Assembly (NCBI GenBank): GCA_910585075.1
Contig: CAJUED010000046.1
Location: 1-31,169, forward strand
Reading direction: 5' to 3'
DNA from: an uncultured Lachnospiraceae bacterium
GTDB taxonomy: Bacteria; Bacillota; Clostridia; Lachnospirales; Lachnospiraceae
Length of the DNA stretch: 31,169 nucleotides
A program made the translations under genes and the position numbers. This document shows positions 1-7,479 of this stretch, in pieces (positions within the stretch are counted from its first letter, which is position 1; every line of letters starts with the position of its first letter). The notes under the pieces were generated by a model. The model did no database searches. It was not told where the DNA came from and saw nothing but the letters and a program-made list of their open reading frames with translations.

Positions 1-566
1 CACTGCAGACAGAAATGGGTGCGCTCCAGGAGAGAATCACCTCCACAAGAAACGGCTCCATCACCTCCGTACAGGCCGTATATGTGCCTGCGGATGACTT
101 GACGGACCCTGCACCTGCAACTACATTCGCCCATCTGGATGCAACCACCGTTTTGTCCAGGTCCATTGTGGAGCTTGGTATTTACCCGGCGGTTGACCCT
201 CTTGAGTCCACATCCAGAATTCTGGACCCCAGAATCCTTGGCGAGGAGCATTATCAGGTTGCCAGAGGCGTGCAGGAAATTCTTCAGAAGTACAAGGAAT
301 TACAGGATATCATTGCAATCCTTGGTATGGATGAATTGTCAGAGAGCGATAAACTGGTGGTTTCCCGTGCAAGAAAGGTACAGAGATTCTTATCACAGCC
401 TTTCTTCGTGGCAGGACAGTTTACCGGACTTCCCGGGAAGTATGTGCCCATTAACGAGACTGTTCGCGGCTTCAAGGAGATTCTGGAAGGTAAGCATGAC
501 GATGTACCGGAAAGCTATTTCTTAAATGCCGGAGGTATTGATGACGTACTTGCCCGCGTGAAATAA
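1..566 (+). CDS. atpD: F1 ATP synthase beta subunit, 3' part
   Basis: Catalytic beta subunit of the F1 sector of ATP synthase, on the cytoplasmic side of the membrane. The window opens inside the gene; the reading frame is open from base 3 and 188 residues are visible out of roughly 465 in the family. The stretch MGALQERITST, followed by TSVQAVYVPADDLTDPAPATTF and LDATTVLSR, is the conserved region after the Walker B strand, and the C-terminal helical domain follows (RARKVQRFLSQPFFVA, FTGLPGKYV). It ends 17 bp before atpC, the usual last gene pair of an atp operon. The identification is secure; only the 5' part lies outside the window. Confidence 0.97.
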   Translation, partial: LQTEMGALQERITSTRNGSITSVQAVYVPADDLTDPAPATTFAHLDATTVLSRSIVELGIYPAVDPLESTSRILDPRILGEEHYQVARGVQEILQKYKELQDIIAILGMDELSESDKLVVSRARKVQRFLSQPFFVAGQFTGLPGKYVPINETVRGFKEILEGKHDDVPESYFLNAGGIDDVLARVK

Positions 567-583
567 ATACGGGGAGGAAGCAG

Positions 584-988
584 ATGGCAGACAATAATTT
601 ATTTACCTTGAGAATTATCACTCCCGAGCGTGTATTTTACGAGGGAGAGGTTTCTATGGTGGAGTTTAACACCACCGAGGGTGAAATTGGTGTTTATAAA
701 AAACATGTTCCCATGACTGTGATTGTAAATCCCGGTATTGTTACAATCACAGAGGACGAAGGGACAAAAGTGGCCGCACTCCATGCGGGCTTTGCGGAAA
801 TCCTACAGGATAAGGTAATCATTCTTGCGGAGATTATTGAATGGCCTGAGGAGATTGATGTGGAGCGTGCACAGGCGGCAAAAAACCGTGCCGAGGAAAG
901 ACTTCGCAGTAAGACGCCTGAGACGGATTTATTACGGGCGGAGACGGCGCTACAGAGAGCGCTTGCGCGGATTCATGTTATAAAGTAA
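584..988 (+). CDS. atpC: F1 ATP synthase epsilon subunit
   Basis: Epsilon subunit of F1-ATPase: part of the central stalk, couples rotation to catalysis and can inhibit ATP hydrolysis. The protein has 134 residues, normal for the family. The N-terminal beta-sandwich is seen in FTLRIITPERVFYEGEV, EFNTTEGEIGVYKKHVP and the AALHAGFAEI segment; the C-terminal helical hairpin follows with ERAQAAKNRAEERL and ALQRALARI. A GGGGAGGAAG Shine-Dalgarno region precedes the ATG. It is the last gene of the atp operon and is followed by a hairpin terminator at 1089-1125. Confidence 0.97.
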   Translation: MADNNLFTLRIITPERVFYEGEVSMVEFNTTEGEIGVYKKHVPMTVIVNPGIVTITEDEGTKVAALHAGFAEILQDKVIILAEIIEWPEEIDVERAQAAKNRAEERLRSKTPETDLLRAETALQRALARIHVIK

Positions 989-1088
989 TAACGCGGGGGA
1001 AACAGACGATTTTTAAGATGTCCTGTTTTTCAGGCGCTGATAATGGACAGATGTCCGGGAAAACCGGACAGACAAAGTACCGAAGAAA

Positions 1089-1125
1089 AGGGGCAGGTGA
1101 GGAGCATACTGCCCCTCTTTGTTTC
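1089..1125 (+). terminator. Rho-independent terminator of the atp operon
   Basis: Arms AGGGGCAG (1089-1096) and CTGCCCCT (1109-1116) enclose a 12-nt loop and are followed by a T-rich tail. It lies about 100 bp after atpC. The 989-1088 stretch before it shows no gene. Confidence 0.8.
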
Positions 1126-1234
1126 CTCAAATACTGCACAGTCATTGCGCACAAGAGTTGCAAAGGGTTCCCTGTATGCACGTGAATTTCAAAGCCGCAT
1201 ATGATAATTCTAAAGAAATAAGGAAGCTATTCAT

Positions 1235-1624
1235 ATGTATGAGCGTAAAATTTTACCCTTTTATATGACCTATCCACTACCTGTCTCTTACGAGGAGGAA
1301 GATTCCATTATCAGGGATTTGGAATATCTTCAGCAGATGTATCCGGCGGAGGCCAGGAGGTATCAGAAAACCATAAGCGGTATTTTGGATAAGATAGATT
1401 ATGAGGGCAGCATGATTTATGATGAGTACCCGGATAAATGGCAGATTTACAAGTTGTCCAAGGACATATCAGACCGGATTAAGCGGGAAGAAGAAAAGGA
1501 AAACCCGGATAAAGAATTTCCACTGGAAAAATGGGAATGGCTCAGGGACCTGGTCCAAATTCTGTTGTGCTATGAGATTTATAAAAGAAGACATAATACC
1601 AGAAGGGGAATTCTCAGATTCTGA
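1235..1624 (+). CDS. Conserved-looking small hypothetical protein
   Basis: I do not recognise a named family. The 129-residue product is very charged, with many Glu, Lys, Arg and Tyr, no signal peptide and no clear membrane segment. It looks like a soluble all-helical protein: SIIRDLEYLQQMYPAEARRYQ and a long KLSKDISDRIKREEEKE helix, then a Trp-rich LEKWEWLRDLVQILLCYEIYKRR segment. An AAGGAAG Shine-Dalgarno site lies 7 nt before the ATG, and codon use matches the neighbouring chromosomal genes, which supports a real gene. It stands alone between the atp terminator and the methyltransferase leader. Function is unknown. Confidence 0.75.
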   Translation: MYERKILPFYMTYPLPVSYEEEDSIIRDLEYLQQMYPAEARRYQKTISGILDKIDYEGSMIYDEYPDKWQIYKLSKDISDRIKREEEKENPDKEFPLEKWEWLRDLVQILLCYEIYKRRHNTRRGILRF

Positions 1625-1767
1625 TTATTTTTTTGTTGAGGTTTTGCAGTTAAATAAGTAGAATATAGTCATGACGTTAAGTTATGGCTATATTTATGAG
1701 CAGGGATTATTTTACGACTGCCGGTGAAAGAGTGAAGGTACACATAGTTTGCAGTGGCGCAGCCTTG

Positions 1768-1845
1768 GAGCGTGTTTGAAAAATGCTTTCCCACAAACAC
1801 GCTCTGGTGTACATGGTCGTTAATCGTTTATCAGTATGGGAAAGC
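1768..1845 (+). promoter_or_regulatory. Structured leader with possible pseudoknot before the methyltransferase
   Basis: An 11-bp perfect stem pairs GAGCGTGTTTG (1768-1778) with CAAACACGCTC (1794-1804) around a 15-nt loop. The loop contains GCTTTCCCA (1785-1793), which is a perfect 9-nt complement of TGGGAAAGC at 1837-1845. That second segment ends 8 nt before the AAAGGA ribosome binding site (1854-1859) of the next gene. A loop-to-downstream pairing of this type would be an H-type pseudoknot or a switch between two folds. No ligand class is recognised, and it could instead be a dispersed repeat. Confidence 0.4.
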
Positions 1846-1864
1846 GTGGAATGAAAGGACTAAA

Positions 1865-3055
1865 ATGGAAGAATTAAAGGAACAATTGTCCGCCTTTTTG
1901 TCGGACAGGCTGTATCAGATCATTATCAGCAACCCCAGAAAGAAGGAGGGTGCTTTTAAAATAAAAATACGCCCGGTTATGGTAAAGGGCGCTTTGCGCT
2001 TTCAGGAAACAATCTCAAAGGGAACCCAGGTTTTTCATGAAAACCATGAGAGAGAGGAGATGCTTCTTAAAATACTTTCATATATGGAAACGGATTTTAA
2101 GCAGCTGGAAGGGGAAAGCATGGACGCCAGACTCAACGTTCTGGTAAGCAAAAAGGGAAAGGTCATGGTAAAGCGCCGGGAGAACAGTAAAAGTGCGGTG
2201 ATGAAGGCTCCGGATATGTCTCATAACCGGTCGAAGAAATATATATTGGAGGAGGGGAAAACGGTCCCCTTTCTGGTGGATCTGGGGATTCAAACAAAGG
2301 AAGGGCGGACCGTACATGCAAAATATGACAAATACAGACAGATTAACCGCTATCTGGAGTTTGTGGAAGATATACTGCCCGCGCTTTGTGTGGAAACTTC
2401 CGGGGAAATTTCCACGGAAAAGAAGATACATATCATAGATTTTGGCTGTGGCAAATCTTATCTGACATTTGCACTTTATTATTACCTGCATGAGCTTAAA
2501 GGGCTGGATATCTGCATAACAGGACTTGATTTAAAGGGAGATGTGATCGCAAAGTGCAGCGAGCTGGCGGTGAAATACGGGTATGAGGACCTGCACTTTT
2601 ATCAGGGCGATATAAGTACTTTTGAGGGCGGGGAGCAGGTGGATATGGTGATTACCCTGCATGCCTGTGATACGGCCACGGACTATGCCCTTAAGAAAGC
2701 GGTGGACTGGCAGGCGAAGGTTATTTTTACCGTGCCCTGCTGTCAGCATGAGGTGAATAAGCAGATTGAAAGTCCGGTGCTGGAACCAATCCTTAAGTAT
2801 GGGCTCTTAAAAGAAAGGATAGCCGCACTTCTCACAGACGGAATCCGGGCAAACCTCTTAGAGGAAGCAGGATATGATACCCAGGTGCTGGAGTTTATTG
2901 ATATGGAGCATACGCCGAAGAATATATTGATTCGTGCGGTAAAACGCGCAGGAGAGGCAAAAAATGTTAAAAAGGATACTCAGATTGAAAATTTGACGGA
3001 AGCGCTGCATATTGAGACCACGCTGCAGAAACTGCTGGGTACAGATTTGTGCTGA
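1865..3055 (+). CDS. Class I SAM-dependent methyltransferase (Methyltransf_32-like)
   Basis: Predicted S-adenosylmethionine-dependent methyltransferase acting in the cytoplasm; the substrate is unknown and may be RNA or protein. The catalytic half starts near residue 190 with HIIDFGCGKSYLTFALYYYL, the SAM-binding glycine loop, followed by ITGLDLKGDVI (acidic end of strand 2), HFYQGDISTF and VDMVITLHACDTATDYAL. The VPCCQHEV segment is characteristic of the METTL25-type/Methyltransf_32 group. The N-terminal 180 residues contain an alpha/beta region with VLVSKKGKVMVKRRE. The start chosen is ATG 1865, placed after AAAGGA; an upstream in-frame start at 1754 would force translation through the leader hairpin. 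The last codons overlap the first unit of an 80-bp dispersed repeat. Confidence 0.8.
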   Translation: MEELKEQLSAFLSDRLYQIIISNPRKKEGAFKIKIRPVMVKGALRFQETISKGTQVFHENHEREEMLLKILSYMETDFKQLEGESMDARLNVLVSKKGKVMVKRRENSKSAVMKAPDMSHNRSKKYILEEGKTVPFLVDLGIQTKEGRTVHAKYDKYRQINRYLEFVEDILPALCVETSGEISTEKKIHIIDFGCGKSYLTFALYYYLHELKGLDICITGLDLKGDVIAKCSELAVKYGYEDLHFYQGDISTFEGGEQVDMVITLHACDTATDYALKKAVDWQAKVIFTVPCCQHEVNKQIESPVLEPILKYGLLKERIAALLTDGIRANLLEEAGYDTQVLEFIDMEHTPKNILIRAVKRAGEAKNVKKDTQIENLTEALHIETTLQKLLGTDLC

Positions 3056-3250
3056 CGTCCCAATTTGCAGGTTGTCGAAAGAACGGAAGGATAGACTGAA
3101 AAATCAAAGAATTTCAGTCATACGAGTTTGTGCCGGTGCCCGGTTTACAGGTTGCCGGCGGCGTGGAGGGACAGACTGGGAAATCAGAGATTTTCAATCA
3201 TACAGGTTTGTGCCGGCACCCCGGTTTGTGGGTTGCCGGCAGCATGGAGG
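3041..3250 (+). repeat. 80-bp dispersed tandem repeat, array A (about 2.6 units)
   Basis: The anchor TTTGTGC recurs at 3046, 3127 and 3207, so the period is 80-81 bp. Units 2 and 3 share GAAAAATCAAAGAATTTC-type and GGAAATCAGAGATTTTC-type hairpins, then TTTGTGCCGG and GGTTGCCGGC, and end in GGCAGCATGGAGG or a variant. The same family occurs at about 13150-13262. The array starts inside the 3' end of the methyltransferase gene and ends in the start codon of the next gene. Confidence 0.75.
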
Positions 3251-5913
3251 ACATTTTGAAAAAGGCAATTATCAAGAGTGTGATAGTGAGCGCTGTGTTT
3301 GTGATTACACTGTTTATCGTCAGCAGCATTATGAATAAAGGCAACACGGATATGACAATGGAGATGCCGGGGGCCACCTATCCGGTTATTTCAATTGAGT
3401 ATGACGGGTTTCATATTAATGAACTGCATGGCTATGCGGACGTTATGGAAGTAAGCCAGATGCGGGAAACCATCACTCCTTTAGGGGCCGGCAGAAGGGT
3501 GGAACTTCGCATCAATCCTTACGGAAGGGGGATTGAGGGGATTGGCTTTGAGGTGAGGAGTTTAAACGGAAGCCGTCTGATTGAAAATACCCAGGTGGAG
3601 GAATTTGAGCAGGAAGAACATGAAGAAATTCCGGTGTCCTTTGGATTAAAGGATTTGATTGAAAGCAATCAGGAGTATATGCTGGTAATCCTGCTGACCC
3701 TGGATGATGGAAGCGTGGTCAGATATTATACAAGGGTGGTGAATACGGAAGATTACCATGTGAATGAAAAGCTGGAATACATTGCGGATTTTTCCAGAAG
3801 GACTTTTAATAAAGAGGACGCTAAAGAGCTGACCAAATATTTGGAGTCCAATGCGGAGGGGGATAATACCACCTATGGAAAGGTCACCATCCACAGCAGC
3901 TTTAATCAGGTAACCTGGGGAGATTTGGAGGTAAAAAAGGAAAGCCGGTCGGAAATTACAATCAGGGAATTAGGGCCTGCTACCGGGAGTTTTCTGATGG
4001 AATACTATGTGTCTGTTCCGGAAACGTCTTCTTCCGGGGCCGCTGCATCAAATGCATCGGGGCAGAAGGGAGAAGCTTTGAATGAGGATGATGTGGAGGA
4101 AGAAGCCTTTACCATGTCCGCTGGGGACGGGGAAAATAAGAAGTACTATAAAATTAAAGAATTTTACAGGGTACGTTATACGTCGGACCGTATGTATCTG
4201 CTTGACTTTGAGAGAACCATGGACCAGATGTTTGAGGCGTCGGATGATGTGTACGCCAATAATAAGATTATGCTGGGGATTACGGGCACCGAAGTGCCTA
4301 TTAAGGAAAGCGACGGGGGAAATGTTTTTGCCTTTGTAACGGGAAACCGTCTTTTCAGTTACAACATAGTGGATAATAAGATGGCACTGCTGTTTGGCTT
4401 TTACAATCAGGATAATCTGGATGAGAGAACCCTTTATGACGGACATAAAATCAAGATTCTGAATGTGGATGAGGGCGGAAACGTAACATTTCTGGTTTAT
4501 GGATATATGAGCCGGGGACACCACGAGGGACAGGTGGGGATTTCCGTATACTATTATGAGAGCACCGTAAATACGGTGGAGGAGCTGGTATATATTCCTT
4601 TTGAAAATTCCCAGACACTGCTTATGGAAGAAATAGACCAGCTTTCCTATATCAACAAGAACAGTATACTTTATTTGAAATGGGACAACAGGATTTACAG
4701 TATAAACCTTATGAGCCGCACCTGCGAGGTGGTGGTGGAGAACCTTTCGGAAGGCAGCTATAAGGTGTCGGATACCAATAAGATGGCAGTGTGGCAGAAG
4801 GATGGGAACTCCTACGGTGGAAAAGAGCTTGTACTTATGAACCTGACCACCGGACAGCAGAAGGCCATAGCGGCCGCCCGGGACGAGGTGATAGCACCCA
4901 TTGGTTTTATGGGTGAGGATTTAATCTATGGTGTTGCAAGGGAAAGCGACATAGTAAAGGATGCTGCCGGCAACACAGTTTTTCCTATGTACCGGATAAG
5001 GATTGAGGACGAGACGGAAGGCCTACTCATGTCTTATGAGCAGGAAAATGTATACATTACGGCCGGGGAAGTTATAGGAAACCAGATTGTCTTATCACGG
5101 GTGGAAAAGACGGAGGAAGGCCTGTATGTGCCGATTAAGGATGACCAGATTATGAACGCGGAGACCGAGGACGAAAGCAAAAATACGGTTGAGACGGCGG
5201 TCACGGAGCGGTTTGAAAAGTTAACCCAGATTGCAGTAAAAAATACCATTGACAGCGCCACAATGAAACAACTTACTCCCCGTGAAGTACTGTTCGAGGG
5301 GGAAAGGAGTATCACGCTTCCTGTTTTTGAAGAACAGGCGGACAGATATTATGTGTACGGGAAAGACGGCCTTGAGAGCATCTGCACCAATGAGAGCAGT
5401 GCCGTTAACCTGGCGGATGCGGTTTCCGGAGTGGTGATTGACGGGAACGGATACTATGTCTGGACCAAAGGAAACCGGGAGCTGCGCAACCAGATTATGG
5501 CAATACAGGGAGAAACCGTAAGCGAGGAGAAGGACTCCCTTGCAGTCTGCCTGGATACCATGCTCGCATATGAAGGCGTTGTAAGAAACTCCGAGTATAT
5601 GCTGAAGAAGGGAGAGGCGGTTGTTGATATTTTAAAGGACAGCCTTCCTGAGGTACAGGTGCTGGATTTAACAGGGTGTTCCCTGGATGCGGTACTGTAC
5701 TATGTGAATCAGGACATTCCCGTGTTGGTTATGTTAAACGATGGCTCCGCGGTGCTTCTCGTGGGCTTCAATGAAAAAAATACGGTTGTGATGAATCCGG
5801 CAAATACCGATTCGGAAAGCGGTACCGTATATAAGGTGGGGATGAATGATTCCAGAGAGTGGTTTGAACAGAATGGAAATTGTTTTATCACCTATGTCAG
5901 AAGTGATAATTGA
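3244..5913 (+). CDS. Membrane-anchored extracytoplasmic protein with C39-like C-terminus
   Basis: An 889-residue protein with no family I can name firmly. Residues 6-29 (AIIKSVIVSAVFVITLFIV) form one membrane helix with lysines before it, so the rest should lie outside the cell. The middle consists of beta-rich segments with many Tyr, Asp and Gly, of the sort found in beta-propeller or repeated beta-sandwich domains. The last 130 residues resemble a papain-like C39 peptidase fold: CLDTMLAYEGV at the position of the catalytic Cys helix, later VLYYVNQDIPVLVM, then GSAVLLVGFNEKNTVVMNPAN. The usual active-site His is replaced by Ser, so it may be non-catalytic. The start ATG 3244 lies in a dispersed-repeat unit; the open frame extends upstream through the repeat but lacks a convincing ribosome site. 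Confidence 0.7.
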   Translation: MEDILKKAIIKSVIVSAVFVITLFIVSSIMNKGNTDMTMEMPGATYPVISIEYDGFHINELHGYADVMEVSQMRETITPLGAGRRVELRINPYGRGIEGIGFEVRSLNGSRLIENTQVEEFEQEEHEEIPVSFGLKDLIESNQEYMLVILLTLDDGSVVRYYTRVVNTEDYHVNEKLEYIADFSRRTFNKEDAKELTKYLESNAEGDNTTYGKVTIHSSFNQVTWGDLEVKKESRSEITIRELGPATGSFLMEYYVSVPETSSSGAAASNASGQKGEALNEDDVEEEAFTMSAGDGENKKYYKIKEFYRVRYTSDRMYLLDFERTMDQMFEASDDVYANNKIMLGITGTEVPIKESDGGNVFAFVTGNRLFSYNIVDNKMALLFGFYNQDNLDERTLYDGHKIKILNVDEGGNVTFLVYGYMSRGHHEGQVGISVYYYESTVNTVEELVYIPFENSQTLLMEEIDQLSYINKNSILYLKWDNRIYSINLMSRTCEVVVENLSEGSYKVSDTNKMAVWQKDGNSYGGKELVLMNLTTGQQKAIAAARDEVIAPIGFMGEDLIYGVARESDIVKDAAGNTVFPMYRIRIEDETEGLLMSYEQENVYITAGEVIGNQIVLSRVEKTEEGLYVPIKDDQIMNAETEDESKNTVETAVTERFEKLTQIAVKNTIDSATMKQLTPREVLFEGERSITLPVFEEQADRYYVYGKDGLESICTNESSAVNLADAVSGVVIDGNGYYVWTKGNRELRNQIMAIQGETVSEEKDSLAVCLDTMLAYEGVVRNSEYMLKKGEAVVDILKDSLPEVQVLDLTGCSLDAVLYYVNQDIPVLVMLNDGSAVLLVGFNEKNTVVMNPANTDSESGTVYKVGMNDSREWFEQNGNCFITYVRSDN

Positions 5914-6056
5914 TAAGATGTGGTGATCAAACGCTGTTACGTTTCGAGAGCCTGTTTGATGAGCCAGCCTGTGGTAAGCTGCGGGGGAGCTATCCCCGGC
6001 TTCTTCTTCCCGAGCACCGCAGCATGTTATGGGAAATCGGGCCCATAAGGGAATGA
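5914..6056. other. Intergenic stretch with an inverted repeat, no gene seen
   Basis: The convergent space between the 889-residue protein and queT. A GCTGCGG / CCGCAGC stem (about 5977-6024) encloses a smaller GGGG-AGCTAT-CCCC hairpin. No T-tract follows on the plus strand, so a plus-strand terminator is not obvious. No open reading frame here looks real. Confidence 0.4.
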
Positions 6057-6102
6057 ATAAAAAATAAAATTGAGCCTCTGCAGCACAGCTGTAAAGGCTC
6101 AA
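6057..6102 (-). terminator. Rho-independent terminator of queT
   Basis: Read on the minus strand, TTGAGCCT (6102-6095) pairs with AGGCTCAA (6077-6070) and is followed by a T-rich run (6069-6057). A second palindrome, GGCGCC...GGCGCC, lies just before it at about 6111-6137. Confidence 0.75.
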
Positions 6103-6144
6103 ATTATATGGGCGCCATATGCGCAAAAGAAGGCGCCTTTGACT

Positions 6145-6645
6145 TTAAAATTCCACAGGGAATAAAGTGCGCCGATATTTATTTAAGGTAAAAAGCAGCA
6201 GCATGCCAAGTACACCACAGGAAAGAACTTCTCCAATGGCAATGGTGACAAATGAAAACCAGAGAGGCCTTACCCCATAGGCATACAGAAGCACGAAGGG
6301 GATGATAATGACATTGGCGGCAATGGGAGGAACCGGAGCCAGCCATTTATGCTTGCGAAGCTTGTAAGTAAAAATTGCCCCGATAAGAGTGGCAAGACTG
6401 CCGAATACAATGTCGGGAATGGCGCAGCCTGTTAAAATATTGGCCAACAGACAGCCGATAAAAAGTCCCGGTATGGCGGCAGGGGTGAAATAGGGTAAAA
6501 TGGTCAGAGCCTCTGAGAAACGTACCTGAATTACCTGACTGGCAATTCCCATTGCGTTTGCAATGTAAGTAAGTACTACGTAGAGCGCAGCAATCATGGC
6601 TGCCTGGACAAGTAGCAAGAGTTTGAAAGATTTGTTCATATTCAT
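6145..6645 (-). CDS. queT: Queuosine precursor transporter QueT
   Basis: Small integral membrane protein of 166 residues, predicted to be the substrate-binding (S) component of an ECF-type transporter for queuosine precursors such as preQ1. It has about five hydrophobic helices: LLLLVQAAMIAALYVVLTYIA, then YFTPAAIPGLFIGCLLANIL, SLATLIGAIFTYKL, AANVIIIPFVLLYAYGV and FVTIAIGEVLSCGVLGMLLLF. The motif VRFSEALTILPYF is typical of the QueT/DUF988 family. ATG 6645 is preceded by AAAGGAG, which lies in the tail of a preQ1-I-like aptamer (6652-6692), fitting translational control by the transported ligand's pathway. The gene is downstream of the left end of the integrative element, which now supplies its promoter and most of the leader. 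Confidence 0.88.
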   Translation of the reverse strand: MNMNKSFKLLLLVQAAMIAALYVVLTYIANAMGIASQVIQVRFSEALTILPYFTPAAIPGLFIGCLLANILTGCAIPDIVFGSLATLIGAIFTYKLRKHKWLAPVPPIAANVIIIPFVLLYAYGVRPLWFSFVTIAIGEVLSCGVLGMLLLFTLNKYRRTLFPVEF

Positions 6646-6651
6646 TTTTCT

Positions 6652-6692
6652 CCTTTAGTTTTGTTTTAGGTGAGGAAGGTCTCGAACTCACC
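6652..6692 (-). promoter_or_regulatory. preQ1-I-like riboswitch in front of queT (copy at left junction)
   Basis: On the minus strand the stem GGTGAG (6692-6687) pairs with CTCACC (6674-6669) around the 12-nt loop TTCGAGACCTTC. The loop is followed by an A-rich tail, TAAAACAAAACT, running into AAAGGAG. This matches the preQ1-I plan: short stem, 12-nt C-rich loop beginning UUC, A-rich tail. The loop CCUU can pair with AAGG of the Shine-Dalgarno sequence, which predicts ligand-dependent block of translation. The neighbouring queT gene makes the call strong. Confidence 0.8.
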
Positions 6693-6702
6693 GGGTTATT
6701 TG

Positions 6703-6768
6703 GCAAAAATCCTGTATTTACGGGATTTTTGCGTCTTTTAGTATAGCACTGTAGCTGATAAAAAGCAA
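6703..6768 (-). promoter_or_regulatory. Promoter and 5'-end hairpin of the queT transcript (element-borne)
   Basis: On the minus strand TTGCTT (6768-6763), a 17-bp spacer and TATACT (6745-6740) form a sigma-A type promoter. Transcription would begin near 6733, exactly where a 10-bp hairpin starts (GCAAAAATCC with GGATTTTTGC, 6732-6703). The transcript therefore begins with a stem before the aptamer. The same order is seen at the right junction. Confidence 0.65.
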
Positions 6769-6772
6769 GCTG

Positions 6773-6795
6773 TACCCCATTTTTACCCCATTTCA
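6773..6795 (+). repeat. Putative integrase arm-type sites, left end
   Basis: Two tandem copies of TACCCCATTT start at 6773 and 6784 (11-bp period). They match the right-end pair at 12744 and 12755 in the same orientation: 16 of 17 bases over TACCCCATTTTTACCCC. The second copy overlaps the stop codon of the repressor gene. Confidence 0.6.
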
Positions 6796-7007
6796 TCTAA
6801 ATTATCTTCATTTATAACCTCAAATAAATCTCCGATAGGACACTGTAAAATGATACTAAGTTTTTCAAGATTATCAAAACGGATGGAGGAAGTTTCATTG
6901 TTTACAATACGATTAAAATTTTGGTAGCTTAAGTCCATTTGTTTGTAGAGCCAATATTTTGTATGATTTTGTTCTTCCAAAATATCTAGAATTCTTAAAC
7001 GTATCAT
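6783..7007 (-). CDS. Cro/C1-type repressor of the element
   Basis: A 74-residue helix-turn-helix protein, probably the regulator that keeps the element quiet. The HTH is seen as NHTKYWLYKQMDLSYQNFNRIVNNETSSIRFDNLEKLSIILQC, the arrangement of short Cro/C1 proteins such as YozG-type regulators; there is no extra sensor domain. It is transcribed away from the small genes at 7168, and the shared 160-bp gap holds an 18-bp palindrome. On its own strand a promoter fits TTATGC (7059-7054), a 17-bp spacer and TATAAT (7036-7031), with GGGGGTG before the ATG. Its stop codon is embedded in the arm-type repeat, so it is the first gene of the element. Confidence 0.8.
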   Translation of the reverse strand: MIRLRILDILEEQNHTKYWLYKQMDLSYQNFNRIVNNETSSIRFDNLEKLSIILQCPIGDLFEVINEDNLDEMG

Positions 7008-7066
7008 AAATCACCCCCACGCATTAAATTATTATATCCGAAATCTAATGCTTGCATAAATGATGC

Positions 7067-7090
7067 ATACATTATGTAATGTATACATTA
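7067..7090. promoter_or_regulatory. Operator palindrome between divergent element promoters
   Basis: ATACATTATGTAATGTAT (7067-7084) is a perfect 18-bp palindrome, and a third half site ATACATTA follows at 7083-7090. It overlaps a possible plus-strand promoter (TTGCAT 7052-7057, 17-bp spacer, TGTAAT 7075-7080) and sits beside the -35 box of the repressor gene. The repressor at 6783-7007 is the obvious binder. A 10-bp inverted repeat, TAATTCGTAG / CTACGAATTA, follows at about 7094-7132. Confidence 0.6.
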
Positions 7091-7167
7091 GATAATTCGT
7101 AGCACTGATTTAAAAAGGTGTCTACGAATTAGGAGAAAATACATAATGAAAAGGAGAAGGTCGGCAT

Positions 7168-7455
7168 ATGGGATTTTTAGGGAGTGTTTTTGGCGTAGTT
7201 GGAAGCATAGCAGGAGAAATAGTTAAGGAATCTACAGGAATTGATATTTCTGAAACAGTAAGTACGATAAAAGATGGGAGATTAGAGGACGCTTTATATG
7301 ATATGAAAGATAATATGGAAGGAACTGCCTATTCAAAATTCAGACAAACATTGCGTTCTTTGTCTGATGAAGATTTTAAACGTATAAATACAGATAATCT
7401 TATAGACGTGCAGATGCGGGCTTATGAGGACGAAAGAAAAAGAAGAAGACTGTAA
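7168..7455 (+). CDS. Small hypothetical protein of the element
   Basis: A 95-residue protein that I do not recognise. It starts with a Gly/Val-rich hydrophobic segment (FLGSVFGVVGSIAGEIV) that could touch a membrane or form an amphipathic helix, followed by a charged helical body and a basic end (YEDERKRRRL). A GGAGAAGG site 8 nt before the ATG supports the start. It is the first gene after the operator and so the likely early gene under repressor control. Another small gene follows 24 bp later. Confidence 0.65.
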   Translation: MGFLGSVFGVVGSIAGEIVKESTGIDISETVSTIKDGRLEDALYDMKDNMEGTAYSKFRQTLRSLSDEDFKRINTDNLIDVQMRAYEDERKRRRL

Positions 7456-7479
7456 GAGATAGAAGGAGATTGGGAAGAT

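Noticed and set aside
3012..3338. Arg/Gly/Cys-rich open frame over repeat array A
   Set aside because: It only translates the 80-bp repeat units, overlaps two real genes and has no ribosome site.
6675..6692. GTTCGAGAC looks like a tRNA T-arm, which would suit an integrase target
   Set aside because: No acceptor, D or anticodon arms are found around it at either junction, and the surroundings fit a preQ1-I-like aptamer in front of queT.
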